Shown in pieces: positions 1 to 8,865 of a DNA stretch of 64,000 bases. Positions within the stretch are counted from its first letter, which is position 1, and every line of letters begins with the position of its first letter. A program made the translations under genes and the position numbers. The DNA lies in assembly GCF_004323635.1 (NCBI RefSeq), contig NZ_CP036515.1:1-64000 (forward strand), given 5' to 3'. The notes under the pieces were generated by a model. That model worked only from the letters and a program-made list of their open reading frames with translations. It searched no databases and was not told the origin of the DNA. This stretch comes from Lichenihabitans psoromatis. Lineage in GTDB: Bacteria > Pseudomonadota > Alphaproteobacteria > Rhizobiales > Beijerinckiaceae.

Positions 1-90
1 CCGCACCACGCGCGTCGTCTGCCCGAGTTCCTCGAAGGTGCGCGACACGTTGAAGACGAACGAGTCGTAGTTGTCGACGATCAGGATCAT
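1..90 (-). CDS. pabA: Aminodeoxychorismate synthase glutamine amidotransferase subunit (5' fragment)
   Basis: Only the first 30 codons are in the window; the rest lies beyond position 1. The peptide begins MILIVDNYDSFVFN, the N-terminal signature of TrpG/PabA class I glutamine amidotransferases, which supply ammonia to a chorismate-using synthase. The gene's ATG overlaps the stop codon of pabB (ATGA). PabB is therefore translated before this gene and the two are probably coupled. The partner being PabB rather than TrpE favours p-aminobenzoate synthesis, but in some bacteria one amidotransferase serves both. Confidence 0.85.
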   Translation of the reverse strand, partial: MILIVDNYDSFVFNVSRTFEELGQTTRVVR

Positions 91-1505
91 GCGGTCGCGC
101 CGTTCTGGTCCGCGAAGGCCTCGAAGATCCGAGCCGCCTTGTCGAGCGTCTCGCCATATTCCTCTGCCGGGCGGGACAGCGCCGTGATGCCACCGCCAGC
201 CTGAAAGGTCGCGATGCCGTTTTGCATCGTGACGGTCCGGATTGCGATATTGCTATCCAGGCGGCCATTGAAACCGAACCAGGCGATCGAGCCGCAATAG
301 AGGCCGCGACGCTGCGCCTCGATCTCGGCAATCAGCCGCATCGCCTCGATTTTCGGCGCTCCGGTGATGGATCCGCCCGGAAAGGTCGCCGCAAGGACGT
401 CCGTCGCGCCCTGGCCGGGGCGCAGTGTGCCGGTCACCACCGAGACGAGATGATGGACGCCCGCATAGGTTTCGAGACCGCAGAGGACCGGGGTCTTGAC
501 GGAATGCGGCACGCAAAGGCGCGAGAGATCATTACGCATCAAATCGACGATCATCAGGTTCTCGGCCCGGTCCTTGACCGAGGCCAGCAACGTCTCTCGA
601 CGCCGCCGATCCTCATCCGCATCCGCGGCGCGGCGAGCCGTGCCCTTGATGGGCCGAGTTTCGACCTGGCCGGCATCGAGACTGATGAAGCGCTCCGGCG
701 AACTCGACGCGATGGCGCGCGACCCATCCTCGAGATAGGCCGCGAAAGGCGCAGGATTGCGGGTTCGGAGCGCGCGATAAAAAACCCAGGGATCGAAGCC
801 CGGCGGCATATCGGCCGAAAAACATTGAGCGATATTGGCCTGGAAGAGATCCCCATTCAGTATCGCGGCGATGACGCGTTCGACGGCCGCGCCATAGCTC
901 TCTCGGGTGAAGGTAGACCGCCAAGCCGAGCGATCGATGCGCGGTTGGCGCGACGGAGCCGTCTCGACGCGGGCGGCGAGCCGAACCTGCATGGCGCTCG
1001 CTCGCTGCCGCGCCCGATCGGCCCTTCGGTCCGGATCGCGCTCGGGATGTCCGGTCGAGACAATCCAGGCCCGTCGATCGACATGATCGAAACAGCAGAC
1101 GACATCGTAGAACCCAAAGGCGGCATCCGGCACGGGGCCGTGCTGCGGCATGGCGGCGAGGGGCTGCGCGTCGAGCAGGCGGCCGGACTCATAGGCGAAA
1201 TAGCCGATCGCACCGCCTTGTAACGGCGGCAGGCCAGGTCGATCCTCGACGGCGAAGTCACGCAACAGGCGCGCCATGGAGGCAAGCGGCGGCTCCTCGA
1301 GAGCCTCGCCGTTCCAAGACGCGCCACCATCCTCGACCAGCCAGCGCCCGAACGGGTCCGCCGCCACATACGAGGTTCGGCCGAGAACGGGGTGCGGCAT
1401 TGCGCTATCGAGAAAAACGAGATGGCCGAGGCCGCGCAGACGCACCGCGGCCTCGACGGGCTCCATCCAGGCGATCTCGATCGCGACAATCGGGTCCTGC
1501 GGCAC
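87..1505 (-). CDS. pabB: Aminodeoxychorismate synthase component I
   Basis: A 472-residue chorismate-utilising enzyme that aminates chorismate to 4-amino-4-deoxychorismate, the first committed step to p-aminobenzoate and folate. The C-terminal chorismate-binding domain spans about residues 195-465. It contains SSPERF at 268-273, PIKGT at 285-289 and FPGGSITGAPK at 375-385. Lys287 in PIKGT is diagnostic: PabB enzymes carry this nucleophilic lysine where TrpE has alanine. The N-terminal part (residues 1-150) is the usual TrpE/PabB-like domain. It reads into pabA with a 4-bp overlap and is divergent from pabC, so the three genes of the pathway are together. Confidence 0.93.
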   Translation of the reverse strand: MPQDPIVAIEIAWMEPVEAAVRLRGLGHLVFLDSAMPHPVLGRTSYVAADPFGRWLVEDGGASWNGEALEEPPLASMARLLRDFAVEDRPGLPPLQGGAIGYFAYESGRLLDAQPLAAMPQHGPVPDAAFGFYDVVCCFDHVDRRAWIVSTGHPERDPDRRADRARQRASAMQVRLAARVETAPSRQPRIDRSAWRSTFTRESYGAAVERVIAAILNGDLFQANIAQCFSADMPPGFDPWVFYRALRTRNPAPFAAYLEDGSRAIASSSPERFISLDAGQVETRPIKGTARRAADADEDRRRRETLLASVKDRAENLMIVDLMRNDLSRLCVPHSVKTPVLCGLETYAGVHHLVSVVTGTLRPGQGATDVLAATFPGGSITGAPKIEAMRLIAEIEAQRRGLYCGSIAWFGFNGRLDSNIAIRTVTMQNGIATFQAGGGITALSRPAEEYGETLDKAARIFEAFADQNGATA

Positions 1506-1582
1506 ATGTCCTCGTTAGGCTCGAAGGATGATCGTCCTCTATAGCGTCTTCGGCCTCCCCTCACAGCACCGAAGAGAGATCC

Positions 1583-2413
1583 ATGTTCTGGTACCGCGAC
1601 GCGTGTCACGCCGATAGCGAAGTCCCGTTCAACCTCGCCGACAGGGGGTTGCTGCTGGGCGATGGATTGTTCGAGACCATGCTGGTCCGCGACGGAATAC
1701 CCCATCAGGCGGGCCGCCACCTCGACCGGCTGATGGCGGGGGCGGCAACACTCGCGATCGCGGTCGAGCGACCGGTTTTGCAGCGTGCCGTGACGCAGCT
1801 TTGCGCGGTCGACGCCGGCGCGTCCCGGGCGCTTCGGCTGACCGTGACACGCGGGACCGGGCCGCGCGGATTGCTGCCCCACCCCGAATGCGTGCCGACA
1901 GTCTTCGCCTCGACAGCGACATGGACGCGCGCCATGGCGTTTACGCCGATCCGGCTGGTCACCAGTCCGATCCGTCGCAACGCGTCCTCGCCGACGTCGC
2001 GGCTGAAGACGCTCGGCTATCTCGACAATATTCTGGCGCTGCAGGACGCGAAAGCGCGCGGCGCCGATGACGCCATGTTGCTCTCGATCACGGGCGCGGT
2101 CGCCTGCACCAGCGCCGCCAACCTGTTCGCCGTGCGCCACGACCGGCTTCTGACGCCGCCCGCCTCAGATGGCATCCTGCCCGGCACGATGCGGGCGATG
2201 GTGCTCGATCTGGCCGCGACACTTGGGATTCTGGCCGAGGAACGGTCGGTCGGTCCAGACGACCTGCTGCTCGCCGACGCTGTTTTCGCAACCAACAGCC
2301 TCCGGCTCCTGATGCCGGTCACGGCAATCGACGGCACCCCCATCCCGACCGCGACCTCACCAGTCTATGCGGCTCTCGCATCGGCGTTGCGCCACAGCCT
2401 CGATCAGCATTGA
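1583..2413 (+). CDS. pabC: Aminodeoxychorismate lyase (class IV PLP enzyme)
   Basis: A 276-residue fold-type IV PLP protein (branched-chain aminotransferase/D-amino-acid aminotransferase superfamily). It shows the N-terminal GDGLFETMLV motif (residues 26-35) and a candidate PLP lysine at Lys142 in SRLKTLGYL, followed by the conserved ARGADDAMLL stretch. The ATG at 1583 follows a GAAGAGAG ribosome site. By sequence alone it could be a class IV aminotransferase. Its position divergent to pabB supports lyase activity that releases pyruvate from aminodeoxychorismate to give p-aminobenzoate. Its 3' end overlaps the convergent phosphopantetheinyl transferase gene by 10 bp. Confidence 0.82.
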   Translation: MFWYRDACHADSEVPFNLADRGLLLGDGLFETMLVRDGIPHQAGRHLDRLMAGAATLAIAVERPVLQRAVTQLCAVDAGASRALRLTVTRGTGPRGLLPHPECVPTVFASTATWTRAMAFTPIRLVTSPIRRNASSPTSRLKTLGYLDNILALQDAKARGADDAMLLSITGAVACTSAANLFAVRHDRLLTPPASDGILPGTMRAMVLDLAATLGILAEERSVGPDDLLLADAVFATNSLRLLMPVTAIDGTPIPTATSPVYAALASALRHSLDQH

Positions 2414-3135
2414 AAAGCGTCGACCCACCGCAGGCGGACGTCGAGCCGATGCGGTGTCGCGTATGCGACCGCAAGGCGGTGATGCGGCGTGGGAGCCTCG
2501 GCTTGAAAGCGCCACCGATCCGCGTCGTCCGGACATGAGGCGTCGAACGCAATCCGGGGCGTATCGCCCGCGAGATCGAAACGAAAGCCATCGAGCGGGA
2601 TCGTTACGCCAAGGCCGCGCGCCTTGATATAGGCCTCCTTCAAGGTCCAGATCGTGGTGAAACGCTCGATCAGCGACGCCTTCGGGCCTCGGGCGAGATC
2701 AGCAATCTCGGTGGGCATGAAGAAGGCCTTTGCGACCGTGAGCGCGTCGACATCGGGCCGCATCGCCTCGACATCCACGCCGACCTCCAGGCCTGATGCG
2801 ACCGCGAGGGCCAGAAGTCCCTCGGTTCGTGACAGCGTGAAGCCAAGCGGCGGGCCAAAGGCAGGCTGCACCACGCAGGGCCGACCGTGCTGGCCGATGC
2901 CGAATCGCCATGCCTGGGGAGGCACGGCGGCATAGAGCGATAAGGTCGTGCGTAAGAGGATGCGGCCGAGCAGAAAATCGCGACGCTGCACGGCCAAGCT
3001 CAGCGCCTGCCAGCGCGAGCGCTCTAATGCGTCGAGCAACGGCTCCCCGCGCAAGAGATCGGCCTCGCCGACCGACGCGGGATCGACAAGCCAGACATCG
3101 ACTTGTCCGGACGAGAGACACAAAGACTCGATCAC
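2404..3135 (-). CDS. 4'-phosphopantetheinyl transferase, Sfp type
   Basis: A 243-residue Sfp/AcpT-type enzyme that moves the phosphopantetheine arm of CoA onto a serine of carrier proteins. The two family motifs are present: VGVDVE at about 118-123 (magnesium-binding acidic residues) and WTLKEAYIKARG at 163-174. Length and two-domain layout fit the Sfp class rather than the short AcpS class. It starts with GTG (reverse of 3133-3135). No polyketide or non-ribosomal peptide synthetase lies in the window, so its carrier-protein partner is not visible; lysine biosynthesis or fatty-acid ACP are possible clients. Confidence 0.88.
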   Translation of the reverse strand: MIESLCLSSGQVDVWLVDPASVGEADLLRGEPLLDALERSRWQALSLAVQRRDFLLGRILLRTTLSLYAAVPPQAWRFGIGQHGRPCVVQPAFGPPLGFTLSRTEGLLALAVASGLEVGVDVEAMRPDVDALTVAKAFFMPTEIADLARGPKASLIERFTTIWTLKEAYIKARGLGVTIPLDGFRFDLAGDTPRIAFDASCPDDADRWRFQAEAPTPHHRLAVAYATPHRLDVRLRWVDAFQC

Positions 3136-3298
3136 AGCGGCGGCCTCACGCGGTCACGTCGGGTGGGTTCCACTCGTGGACCGCCCGGTATAAAACCAGG
3201 TGGCCATCACGAAGCCGGCGACCCGACGTTCGATCATGCGACCGGTGCTCCTCGTTGACAGCGACGCGACATTCACCAGAAACGCGAAGGATTATGCA

Positions 3299-4327
3299 AT
3301 GGATTATCGACGCCTCGGCGGATCCGGCTTCAGTGTTCCGGTTCTGAGTTTCGGCACCGGCACATTCGGCGGCAAAGGCGAGTTCTTCCAGGCCTGGGGC
3401 AGCACGGATGTGGCCGAAGCGAGCCGCCTGATCGACATCTGCCTCGACGCGGGCCTGACCCTGTTCGACAGCGCCGATATCTATTCGTCCGGTGCCGCCG
3501 AGGAGGTCTTGGGCGAAGCCCTCAAGGGCCGCCGCAACAAGGCGCTGATCTCCACCAAGGCGACTTTTCGGTCGGGCGATGGACCGAATGATGTGGGCTC
3601 CTCGCGCTTCCACCTGATCGAGGCCTGCGAGTCGGCGCTTCGGCGGTTACAGACCGACCATATCGACTTGTTCCAACTGCACGGCTTCGACGCCATGACG
3701 CCGGTCGAAGAGACGCTGTCGACGCTCGACGACCTCGTGCGGGCCGGCAAGATCCGCTATGTCGGCTGCTCCAACTTCTCCGGCTGGCATCTGATGAAGT
3801 CGTTGGCTGTGGCGGATCGCTACAACCTGCCCCGCTATGTGGCGAACCAGACCTATTACTCGCTGATCGGCCGCGATTACGAAACAGAACTGATGCCGCT
3901 CGGCCTCGATCAGAAGATCGGCGCCGTCGTGTGGAGCCCACTCGGTTGGGGTCGCCTCACCGGCAAGATCCGGCGCGGCCAGCCTATCCCGGCCGGGAGC
4001 CGCCTGCACAAGACGGCCGAGCAGGGTCCGCAAATGGAGGACGAGTATCTCTACCGCGTCGTCGACGCGCTCGACGCCGTCGCGGAGGAAACCGGAAAGT
4101 CGGTCCCGCAGGTCGCGCTCGCGTGGCTGCTGACCAGGCCGACGGTCTCGACCCTCGTGATCGGCGCCCGTAACGAGGAGCAACTGCGACAGAATCTCGG
4201 CGCGATCGGCTGGAGCCTCACGGCCGAGCAGATCAAGACGCTGGATGCGGCGAGCGCTCGGCCGCTGCCCTACCCCTATTGGCACCAGAGCAGTTTTGCC
4301 GAGCGCAATCCCTTCCCCGTGGACTGA
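3299..4327 (+). CDS. Aldo/keto reductase
   Basis: A 342-residue NADPH-dependent oxidoreductase of the aldo/keto reductase superfamily. The catalytic tetrad is visible: Asp and Tyr in DSADIYSSG, Lys in ISTKATF and His in LFQLHGFD. I chose the ATG at 3299 because it is preceded by GAAGG with 8-nt spacing and gives the standard MDYRRLGGSG start; the longer reading frame from 3200 adds an unlikely leader. It resembles the large AKR12/Tas-like group with unknown carbonyl substrates. The MarR-MFS pair follows after a hairpin and a palindrome, so it may or may not be co-regulated with them. Confidence 0.9.
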   Translation: MDYRRLGGSGFSVPVLSFGTGTFGGKGEFFQAWGSTDVAEASRLIDICLDAGLTLFDSADIYSSGAAEEVLGEALKGRRNKALISTKATFRSGDGPNDVGSSRFHLIEACESALRRLQTDHIDLFQLHGFDAMTPVEETLSTLDDLVRAGKIRYVGCSNFSGWHLMKSLAVADRYNLPRYVANQTYYSLIGRDYETELMPLGLDQKIGAVVWSPLGWGRLTGKIRRGQPIPAGSRLHKTAEQGPQMEDEYLYRVVDALDAVAEETGKSVPQVALAWLLTRPTVSTLVIGARNEEQLRQNLGAIGWSLTAEQIKTLDAASARPLPYPYWHQSSFAERNPFPVD

Positions 4328-4338
4328 ACTGAGCGTTA

Positions 4339-4360
4339 AGGCGCGGATCAGTCCGCGCCT
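4339..4360 (+). terminator. Hairpin after the aldo/keto reductase gene
   Basis: A perfect 9-bp stem, AGGCGCGGA / TCCGCGCCT, with a TCAG loop starts 11 bp after the aldo/keto reductase stop codon. The following bases (CCTGCGCCTTTAC) lack a pure U-tract, so it is a weak intrinsic terminator at best. Confidence 0.45.
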
Positions 4361-4375
4361 CCTGCGCCTTTACAT

Positions 4376-4393
4376 TACGGGCAATTGCCCGTA
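4376..4393. promoter_or_regulatory. Perfect 18-bp palindrome, probable MarR operator
   Basis: TACGGGCAATTGCCCGTA reads identically on both strands. It lies 33-50 bp upstream of the MarR start at 4427, in the position of a promoter/operator. MarR dimers commonly bind 16-20 bp palindromes in their own promoter, so autoregulation of the marR-MFS operon is the likely role. Binding itself is inference. Confidence 0.65.
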
Positions 4394-4426
4394 GTTCTCG
4401 CATGCAGGATCAAACCATCGGACCAG

Positions 4427-4897
4427 ATGACCGACGCGCCCGCCGAACTCTGCAATTGCACCGCGCTGCGCCAGACGGCGCGGCACGTCACGCGGCTGTA
4501 TGACGACGCCTTGGAGCCGGTCGGCATCGGCGTCAACCAATATGCGGTTCTGTCGCGGCTCGACAAGTTTGGACCGACGGCAATCCAACCGCTGGCGCAA
4601 GCGCTGGTGATGGATCGTTCGACACTCGGCCATTTGGTGAGGCCGCTCGAACAGCGCCGATTAGTGTCCCTGACCGTCTCGGAGCAAGACCGCCGCAGCC
4701 GCCTGCTCGTGCTGACGGCGGAGGGGCGCGCCCTGTTGGCCCGGGCGAGACCGCTCTGGGCCGAGGCGCAGTCGCGTTTCGAAACAACGTTCGGAGCCGC
4801 TGTGGCATCCGATCTGCGATCCGTGTTGAAGCGGGTCGCCAGTGTCGATTTCAAGACAAAGGCGGCGCGACGCGCCCGCCAAGGAGCCGGCTCATGA
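4427..4897 (+). CDS. MarR-family transcriptional regulator
   Basis: A 156-residue winged-helix regulator. The core reads CTALRQTARHVTRLYDD, then a helix-turn-helix around residues 45-80 (QPLAQALVMDRSTLGHLVRP) and the wing with QDRRSRLLVLTAEG. The ATG at 4427 gives a typical MarR length; a TTG at 4385 would place the start inside the palindrome. Its stop overlaps the ATG of the following MFS gene (ATGA), so it is translationally coupled to a transporter. The arrangement fits a small-molecule-responsive repressor of that transporter. The ligand is unknown. Confidence 0.9.
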   Translation: MTDAPAELCNCTALRQTARHVTRLYDDALEPVGIGVNQYAVLSRLDKFGPTAIQPLAQALVMDRSTLGHLVRPLEQRRLVSLTVSEQDRRSRLLVLTAEGRALLARARPLWAEAQSRFETTFGAAVASDLRSVLKRVASVDFKTKAARRARQGAGS

Positions 4898-6171
4898 CCC
4901 GTCGTCTGCATTATGCCTGGGTCGTCGCCGGGGTCACGTTTCTGGTGTTGCTGATCGGCGCCGGCGTCCGCGCGACGCCCAGCATCCTGATCGTGCCGCT
5001 TCAGCAGGAATTCGGCTGGTCGACCGCCACCATCAGCGGCGCCATCGCGATCAACATATTCCTATACGGCATGATCGGGCCGTTCGCGGTCGCGATCATC
5101 GAGCGGTTCGGGCTACGACGCGCGGTATGCGGAGCGCTGCTGCTGCTCGCCTGCGGGGTCGCGGCAACGTCGCTCATGACCAAGCCGTGGCAGTTGATGC
5201 TGCTCTGGGGCGTCGTCGTCGGGAGCGGTACCGGCATGATTTCCAACGTGCTCGGCGCCACCATCGCGGGGCGCTGGTTCACGCGTCATCGCGGCTTGGT
5301 GCTCGGCCTTCTCACGGCCAGCAGCGCGACGGGTCAGTTGATCTTCCTGCCGATGCTGGCGGGTCTCGCCACGAGCTTCGGCTGGCGCTCGGTCTCGATC
5401 ACGGTCGCGGTGATCGCGCTCATGCTGGTGCCGATCGTGGCACTGCTGCTGCGGGATCGGCCGTCCGACGTGGGGATCCCGCGCTACGGCGACACCACAC
5501 TGCACCATGCGGTCAACACGGTCGGCAATCCGGCCTGGCGGGCTATATCGGCGCTCGGCCGGGGCCTCAAGTCTCGCGATTTCTGGCTGCTGGCCGGCAC
5601 GTTCTTCATTTGCGGGGCTTCGACCAACGGCCTCGTCGGCACGCATCTGATCCCGCTCTGCTTCGACCATGGCATCCCGGAAGTGACGGCCGCCAGCCTG
5701 CTGGCCATGATGGGCATCTTCGACCTGTTCGGCACCACGGCCTCGGGCTGGCTGACGGACCGCTACGACAGCCGCAAGCTGCTGGCCTGGTATTATGGCT
5801 TGCGCGGCATCTCCCTGATGTTCCTGCCCTATGCGTTCGATTACAGTTTCTACGGCCTGTCGCTCTTCGCCATGTTCTACGGGCTGGACTGGATCGCCAC
5901 GGTGCCGCCCACCGTCAAGCTCGCCGGACGCGCCTTCGGCGAGGACAATGCCGCGCTGATGTTCGGCTGGATTGCGGCATCGCATCAGGTCGGCGCAGCG
6001 TCGGCCGCGTGGCTTAGCGGCGTGCTCCGCACGCAAGTCGGCAATTATAACGCCGCGTTTTTCTCGGCGGGCCTGCTCTGCATCGTGGCCGCGATGATGT
6101 CGCTGTTGATTGGCTCGGCTACTCGCAGCGGCTCGCGCGAGGTTCCCTTGCCGAAGGGCGCGACCGCCTGA
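4894..6171 (+). CDS. MFS transporter (OFA/monocarboxylate-like)
   Basis: A 425-residue inner-membrane carrier with about 12 hydrophobic segments. The N-terminus (HYAWVVAGVTFLVLL, then ATPSILIVPLQQEFGWS) resembles the oxalate/formate antiporter and monocarboxylate porter group of the major facilitator superfamily. The central loop carries charged residues around 190-225. A small organic acid is the best guess for substrate but is not established. It overlaps the upstream MarR gene by 4 bp and ends 7 bp before the convergent XRE-cupin regulator. Confidence 0.87.
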   Translation: MTRRLHYAWVVAGVTFLVLLIGAGVRATPSILIVPLQQEFGWSTATISGAIAINIFLYGMIGPFAVAIIERFGLRRAVCGALLLLACGVAATSLMTKPWQLMLLWGVVVGSGTGMISNVLGATIAGRWFTRHRGLVLGLLTASSATGQLIFLPMLAGLATSFGWRSVSITVAVIALMLVPIVALLLRDRPSDVGIPRYGDTTLHHAVNTVGNPAWRAISALGRGLKSRDFWLLAGTFFICGASTNGLVGTHLIPLCFDHGIPEVTAASLLAMMGIFDLFGTTASGWLTDRYDSRKLLAWYYGLRGISLMFLPYAFDYSFYGLSLFAMFYGLDWIATVPPTVKLAGRAFGEDNAALMFGWIAASHQVGAASAAWLSGVLRTQVGNYNAAFFSAGLLCIVAAMMSLLIGSATRSGSREVPLPKGATA

Positions 6172-6178
6172 CGATGCC

Positions 6179-6952
6179 TTACTCGTCGTCGCGCGGGTAG
6201 GAGATGATCGACAAAAACCGGATGGGGAGCACGATCATCTCCTCCGGCCCATGCGGCGCATCGGAATCGAAGAACAAGCTATCGCCTGGCGACATCGGAT
6301 AGAGCTTGTCGGCGTGGCGATACACGACCTCGCCCTCAAGCATGTAGAGAAACTCCAGTCCCGCATGCTGGAACAAGGGGAACACGTCCGATTCCTTTGT
6401 CAACGTGATCAGATAGGGTTCCACCACGACGCGAGACGAGCGGTCCCCCGAATGGCCGAGCAGGTGGTAATGGTGGCCGTTGCGGGTGCCCCGCCGCTCG
6501 ATCGACAAGCCCTGCCCGGCTTTGACGAAGACGGCGTCGCGCCTCTCCTCGTAACGCCGGAAGAAGGCCGTGACCGGCACACCGAGGGCGCGCGATAACG
6601 ATTGTAGCGTCGTCAGCGAGGGCGACGTCAGGCCGTTCTCGATCTTCGACAACATGCCGAGCGACAGACCGGTCGCGGTCGCAAGATCGGACCCGGTAAT
6701 CCCGAGCTTGTTGCGGAAGGCGCGAACCTCGCGGCCGATCGCGACCTCGAGCAGATTTTGCCGGGCGCCCTGCATCGCATGCGGATCCTGCCCAGGCGCT
6801 AAAGCGGAGCTTGAGCCAGGGGATGCGTCGGCCAAGCCTGTGTCAGCCATCGATCGAGGCGCGACGGCGCCGGGCTGAGACGTGCTCGAAGCCACAGGTT
6901 TTGGATCGATCGCCAAACCGCTCTTGGGACTGACACCCAGACGCTTACCCAT
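6179..6952 (-). CDS. XRE-family regulator with C-terminal cupin domain, candidate regulator of the methylamine cluster
   Basis: A 257-residue two-domain regulator. After a Ser/Pro/Ala-rich N-terminal tail (about 1-60) comes a lambda-repressor-type helix-turn-helix (about 66-125, including LATATGLSLGMLSKIENGLTSP). A cupin sensor domain follows (about 165-257, with HAGLEFLYMLEGEV and GDSLFFDSDAPHGPEE). It is divergent from mgsA across 261 bp. XRE-cupin proteins of this layout often sense the substrate of the neighbouring catabolic genes. The start at 6952 has GAGGGG upstream, but internal Met codons at 6850 or 6775 are possible. Related operator-like sites before four transcription units of the TMA cluster make it the obvious candidate regulator (inference). 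Confidence 0.88.
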   Translation of the reverse strand: MGKRLGVSPKSGLAIDPKPVASSTSQPGAVAPRSMADTGLADASPGSSSALAPGQDPHAMQGARQNLLEVAIGREVRAFRNKLGITGSDLATATGLSLGMLSKIENGLTSPSLTTLQSLSRALGVPVTAFFRRYEERRDAVFVKAGQGLSIERRGTRNGHHYHLLGHSGDRSSRVVVEPYLITLTKESDVFPLFQHAGLEFLYMLEGEVVYRHADKLYPMSPGDSLFFDSDAPHGPEEMIVLPIRFLSIISYPRDDE

Positions 6953-7124
6953 TCGGATGTTTTCCCCTCATCCCAAGATCCTGCTGTCGACACGCCTCGG
7001 AGACGTCGATCAACACTCCAACATAAGGCAAGCGGCCGCAATATCGACCGGTTCGCGCCCATGGCCCAGGATCGCAAGCTCCTGCTGAGCCGAGCCGACG
7101 AACCAAGCTGAGGCTCAATTTTAT

Positions 7125-7145
7125 TCTTCTGAGGAAAATTTCCTT
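7125..7145. promoter_or_regulatory. Operator-like site A upstream of mgsA
   Basis: TTCTTCTGAGGAAAA is followed directly by an odd palindrome AGGAAA-A-TTTCCT (7133-7145). Read on the minus strand it gives TTTCC-N4-AAGAA, matching site C before dmmD. It ends 68 bp before the mgsA start codon. It belongs to a set of four similar TTTC...GAAA sites in the TMA cluster. Confidence 0.5.
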
Positions 7146-7213
7146 CTTGTCGTTTGAACCCCGGCGGTCGATCTGCTAGGACCGGAGTCACGGACGAAGG
7201 ACGGGTGAGCAAG

Positions 7214-8110
7214 ATGTGCGGTATCGTCGGACTCTTCATTAAAGACAAAGGCTTGGAGCCCCAACTCGGGCATTTGCTGTCCGGCATGTTGACCACCATG
7301 TGCGACCGTGGACCGGATAGCGCAGGTTTCGCGGTTTATGGCCAGCCGAAGGACGGCGTCGCCAAGATTACGCTCCAGGCCGAAACACCGGAGGTCGCGT
7401 TCGCCGGCCTCGCGGCCGCGATCGAGACACTCGTCGGCGCGCCGGTCGGCTTCTCGGTCAAGACCTCGCATGCGGTCCTGAGCGTGCCGAGCGACAAGGC
7501 CGACGCGGTTCGCACGGCCCTCCGCCGCGATCATCCGGAGATCCGCATCATGGGTGCGGGCGACTCGATCGAAATCTACAAGGAGATCGGCTACCCGACC
7601 GAGGTGGCCAGACGCTTCGACCTCGACCACATGGTCGGCACGCACGGCATCGGCCATACGCGCATGGCAACCGAATCGGCGGTGACGACGCTTGGCGCGC
7701 ATCCGTTCTCGACCGGCTCCGACCAGTGCCTCGTCCACAACGGCTCGCTTTCGAACCACAACAACCTGCGGCGAAACCTGAAGCATGACGGCATGACGTT
7801 CGAGACCGAAAACGATTCCGAGGTCGCGGCCGCCTATCTGACATGGCGGATGGATCAGGGCCTCAGCCTTGGGCAGGCGCTGGAAAAAAGCCTCGACGAC
7901 CTCGACGGCTTCTACACATTCGTGGTCGGCACCAAAAACGGCTTCGGCGTGCTGCGCGATCCGGTGGCGTGCAAGCCGGCGGTGCTGGCCGAGACCGATC
8001 AATATGTGGCGTTCGGCTCCGAATATCGGGCGCTCGTTGGCCTCCCCGGGATCGAGAATGCCCGCGTCTGGGAGCCAGAGCCCGCCACCGTCTATTTCTG
8101 GGAGCGCTGA
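7214..8110 (+). CDS. mgsA: N-methylglutamate synthase subunit A (class II glutamine amidotransferase domain)
   Basis: A 298-residue protein homologous to the amidotransferase domain of glutamate synthase. Translation starts MCGIVGLF, so Cys2 becomes the N-terminal nucleophile after Met removal; this fixes the start at 7214 over upstream alternatives. Further family motifs are DRGPDSAGF, GIGHTRMATES and LVHNGSLSNH. In known methylotrophs this subunit, a GXGXG subunit and an FMN subunit make N-methylglutamate synthase, converting gamma-glutamylmethylamide to N-methylglutamate. The order here, mgsA-mgsB-mgsC-gmaS, is the same. The generic alternative is a split glutamate synthase, but the dmm, tdm and tmm neighbours argue against it. 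Confidence 0.88.
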   Translation: MCGIVGLFIKDKGLEPQLGHLLSGMLTTMCDRGPDSAGFAVYGQPKDGVAKITLQAETPEVAFAGLAAAIETLVGAPVGFSVKTSHAVLSVPSDKADAVRTALRRDHPEIRIMGAGDSIEIYKEIGYPTEVARRFDLDHMVGTHGIGHTRMATESAVTTLGAHPFSTGSDQCLVHNGSLSNHNNLRRNLKHDGMTFETENDSEVAAAYLTWRMDQGLSLGQALEKSLDDLDGFYTFVVGTKNGFGVLRDPVACKPAVLAETDQYVAFGSEYRALVGLPGIENARVWEPEPATVYFWER

Positions 8111-8113
8111 TCG

Positions 8114-8803
8114 ATGCCGACCGTCGACCTTTCGGTCTCGCCGCTCCGCGAGCTCAACCAGGCGCTGCATGGCCAAAAAGCGGGCACCAACGATACGCTG
8201 TGGGAAATCGTCAATCCGCGTGGATCGCATGCCGTGGCGGTGGGCGTCGCGGCCCCGATCTCGATCGAGATCCGAGGCAGCGTCGGCTATTACTGCGCCG
8301 GCATGAACCGCGAGGCCAGCATCACGGTGCATGGGTCGGCCGGACCGGGCGTCGCCGAAAATATGATGTCGGGTCAGGTCGTGGTGAAAGGCGATGCCAG
8401 CCAATATGCGGGCGCGACCGGCAAGGGCGGCCTTCTCGTGATCGAGGGGAATGCCTCGTCGCGGTGTGGGATCTCGATGAAGGGCATCGACATCGTGGTG
8501 CGCGGCAGCATCGGCCATATGTCGGCCTTTATGGGCCAGGCCGGCAATCTGATCGTCTGCGGCGATGCGGGCGACGCTTTGGGCGACTCCATCTACGAAG
8601 CACGCCTTTTTGTGCGCGGCACCGTGAAGAGCCTTGGCGCGGACTGCATCGAAAAGGACATGCGGCCGGAACATCTCGATATCGTACAAGCCCTGCTCGA
8701 TAGGGCCGGCATCGCCGATGTCACGGCCGCCGAGTTCAAACGCTATGGCTCTGCCCGCAAGCTCTACAATTTCAACATCGACCACGCCGACGCCTACGGC
8801 TAG
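8114..8803 (+). CDS. mgsB: N-methylglutamate synthase subunit B (GXGXG domain)
   Basis: A 229-residue protein consisting of the right-handed beta-helix GXGXG domain found at the C-terminus of GltB. Repeated short strands with glycines run through residues 70-190 (GSVGYYCAG, GSAGPGVAENMMSG, GDASQYAGATGKGG, GSIGHMSAFMGQAG). The gene begins 3 bp after the mgsA stop. In the N-methylglutamate synthase complex this subunit is thought to join the amidotransferase and FMN subunits. Nothing is missing relative to the family length. Confidence 0.88.
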   Translation: MPTVDLSVSPLRELNQALHGQKAGTNDTLWEIVNPRGSHAVAVGVAAPISIEIRGSVGYYCAGMNREASITVHGSAGPGVAENMMSGQVVVKGDASQYAGATGKGGLLVIEGNASSRCGISMKGIDIVVRGSIGHMSAFMGQAGNLIVCGDAGDALGDSIYEARLFVRGTVKSLGADCIEKDMRPEHLDIVQALLDRAGIADVTAAEFKRYGSARKLYNFNIDHADAYG

Positions 8804-8865
8804 CGCATCGTCAGGGTTCGCCCCGCCAGTCCGTCCGTCTCAACTCCTGTTCCGGGGTCTTCCAC

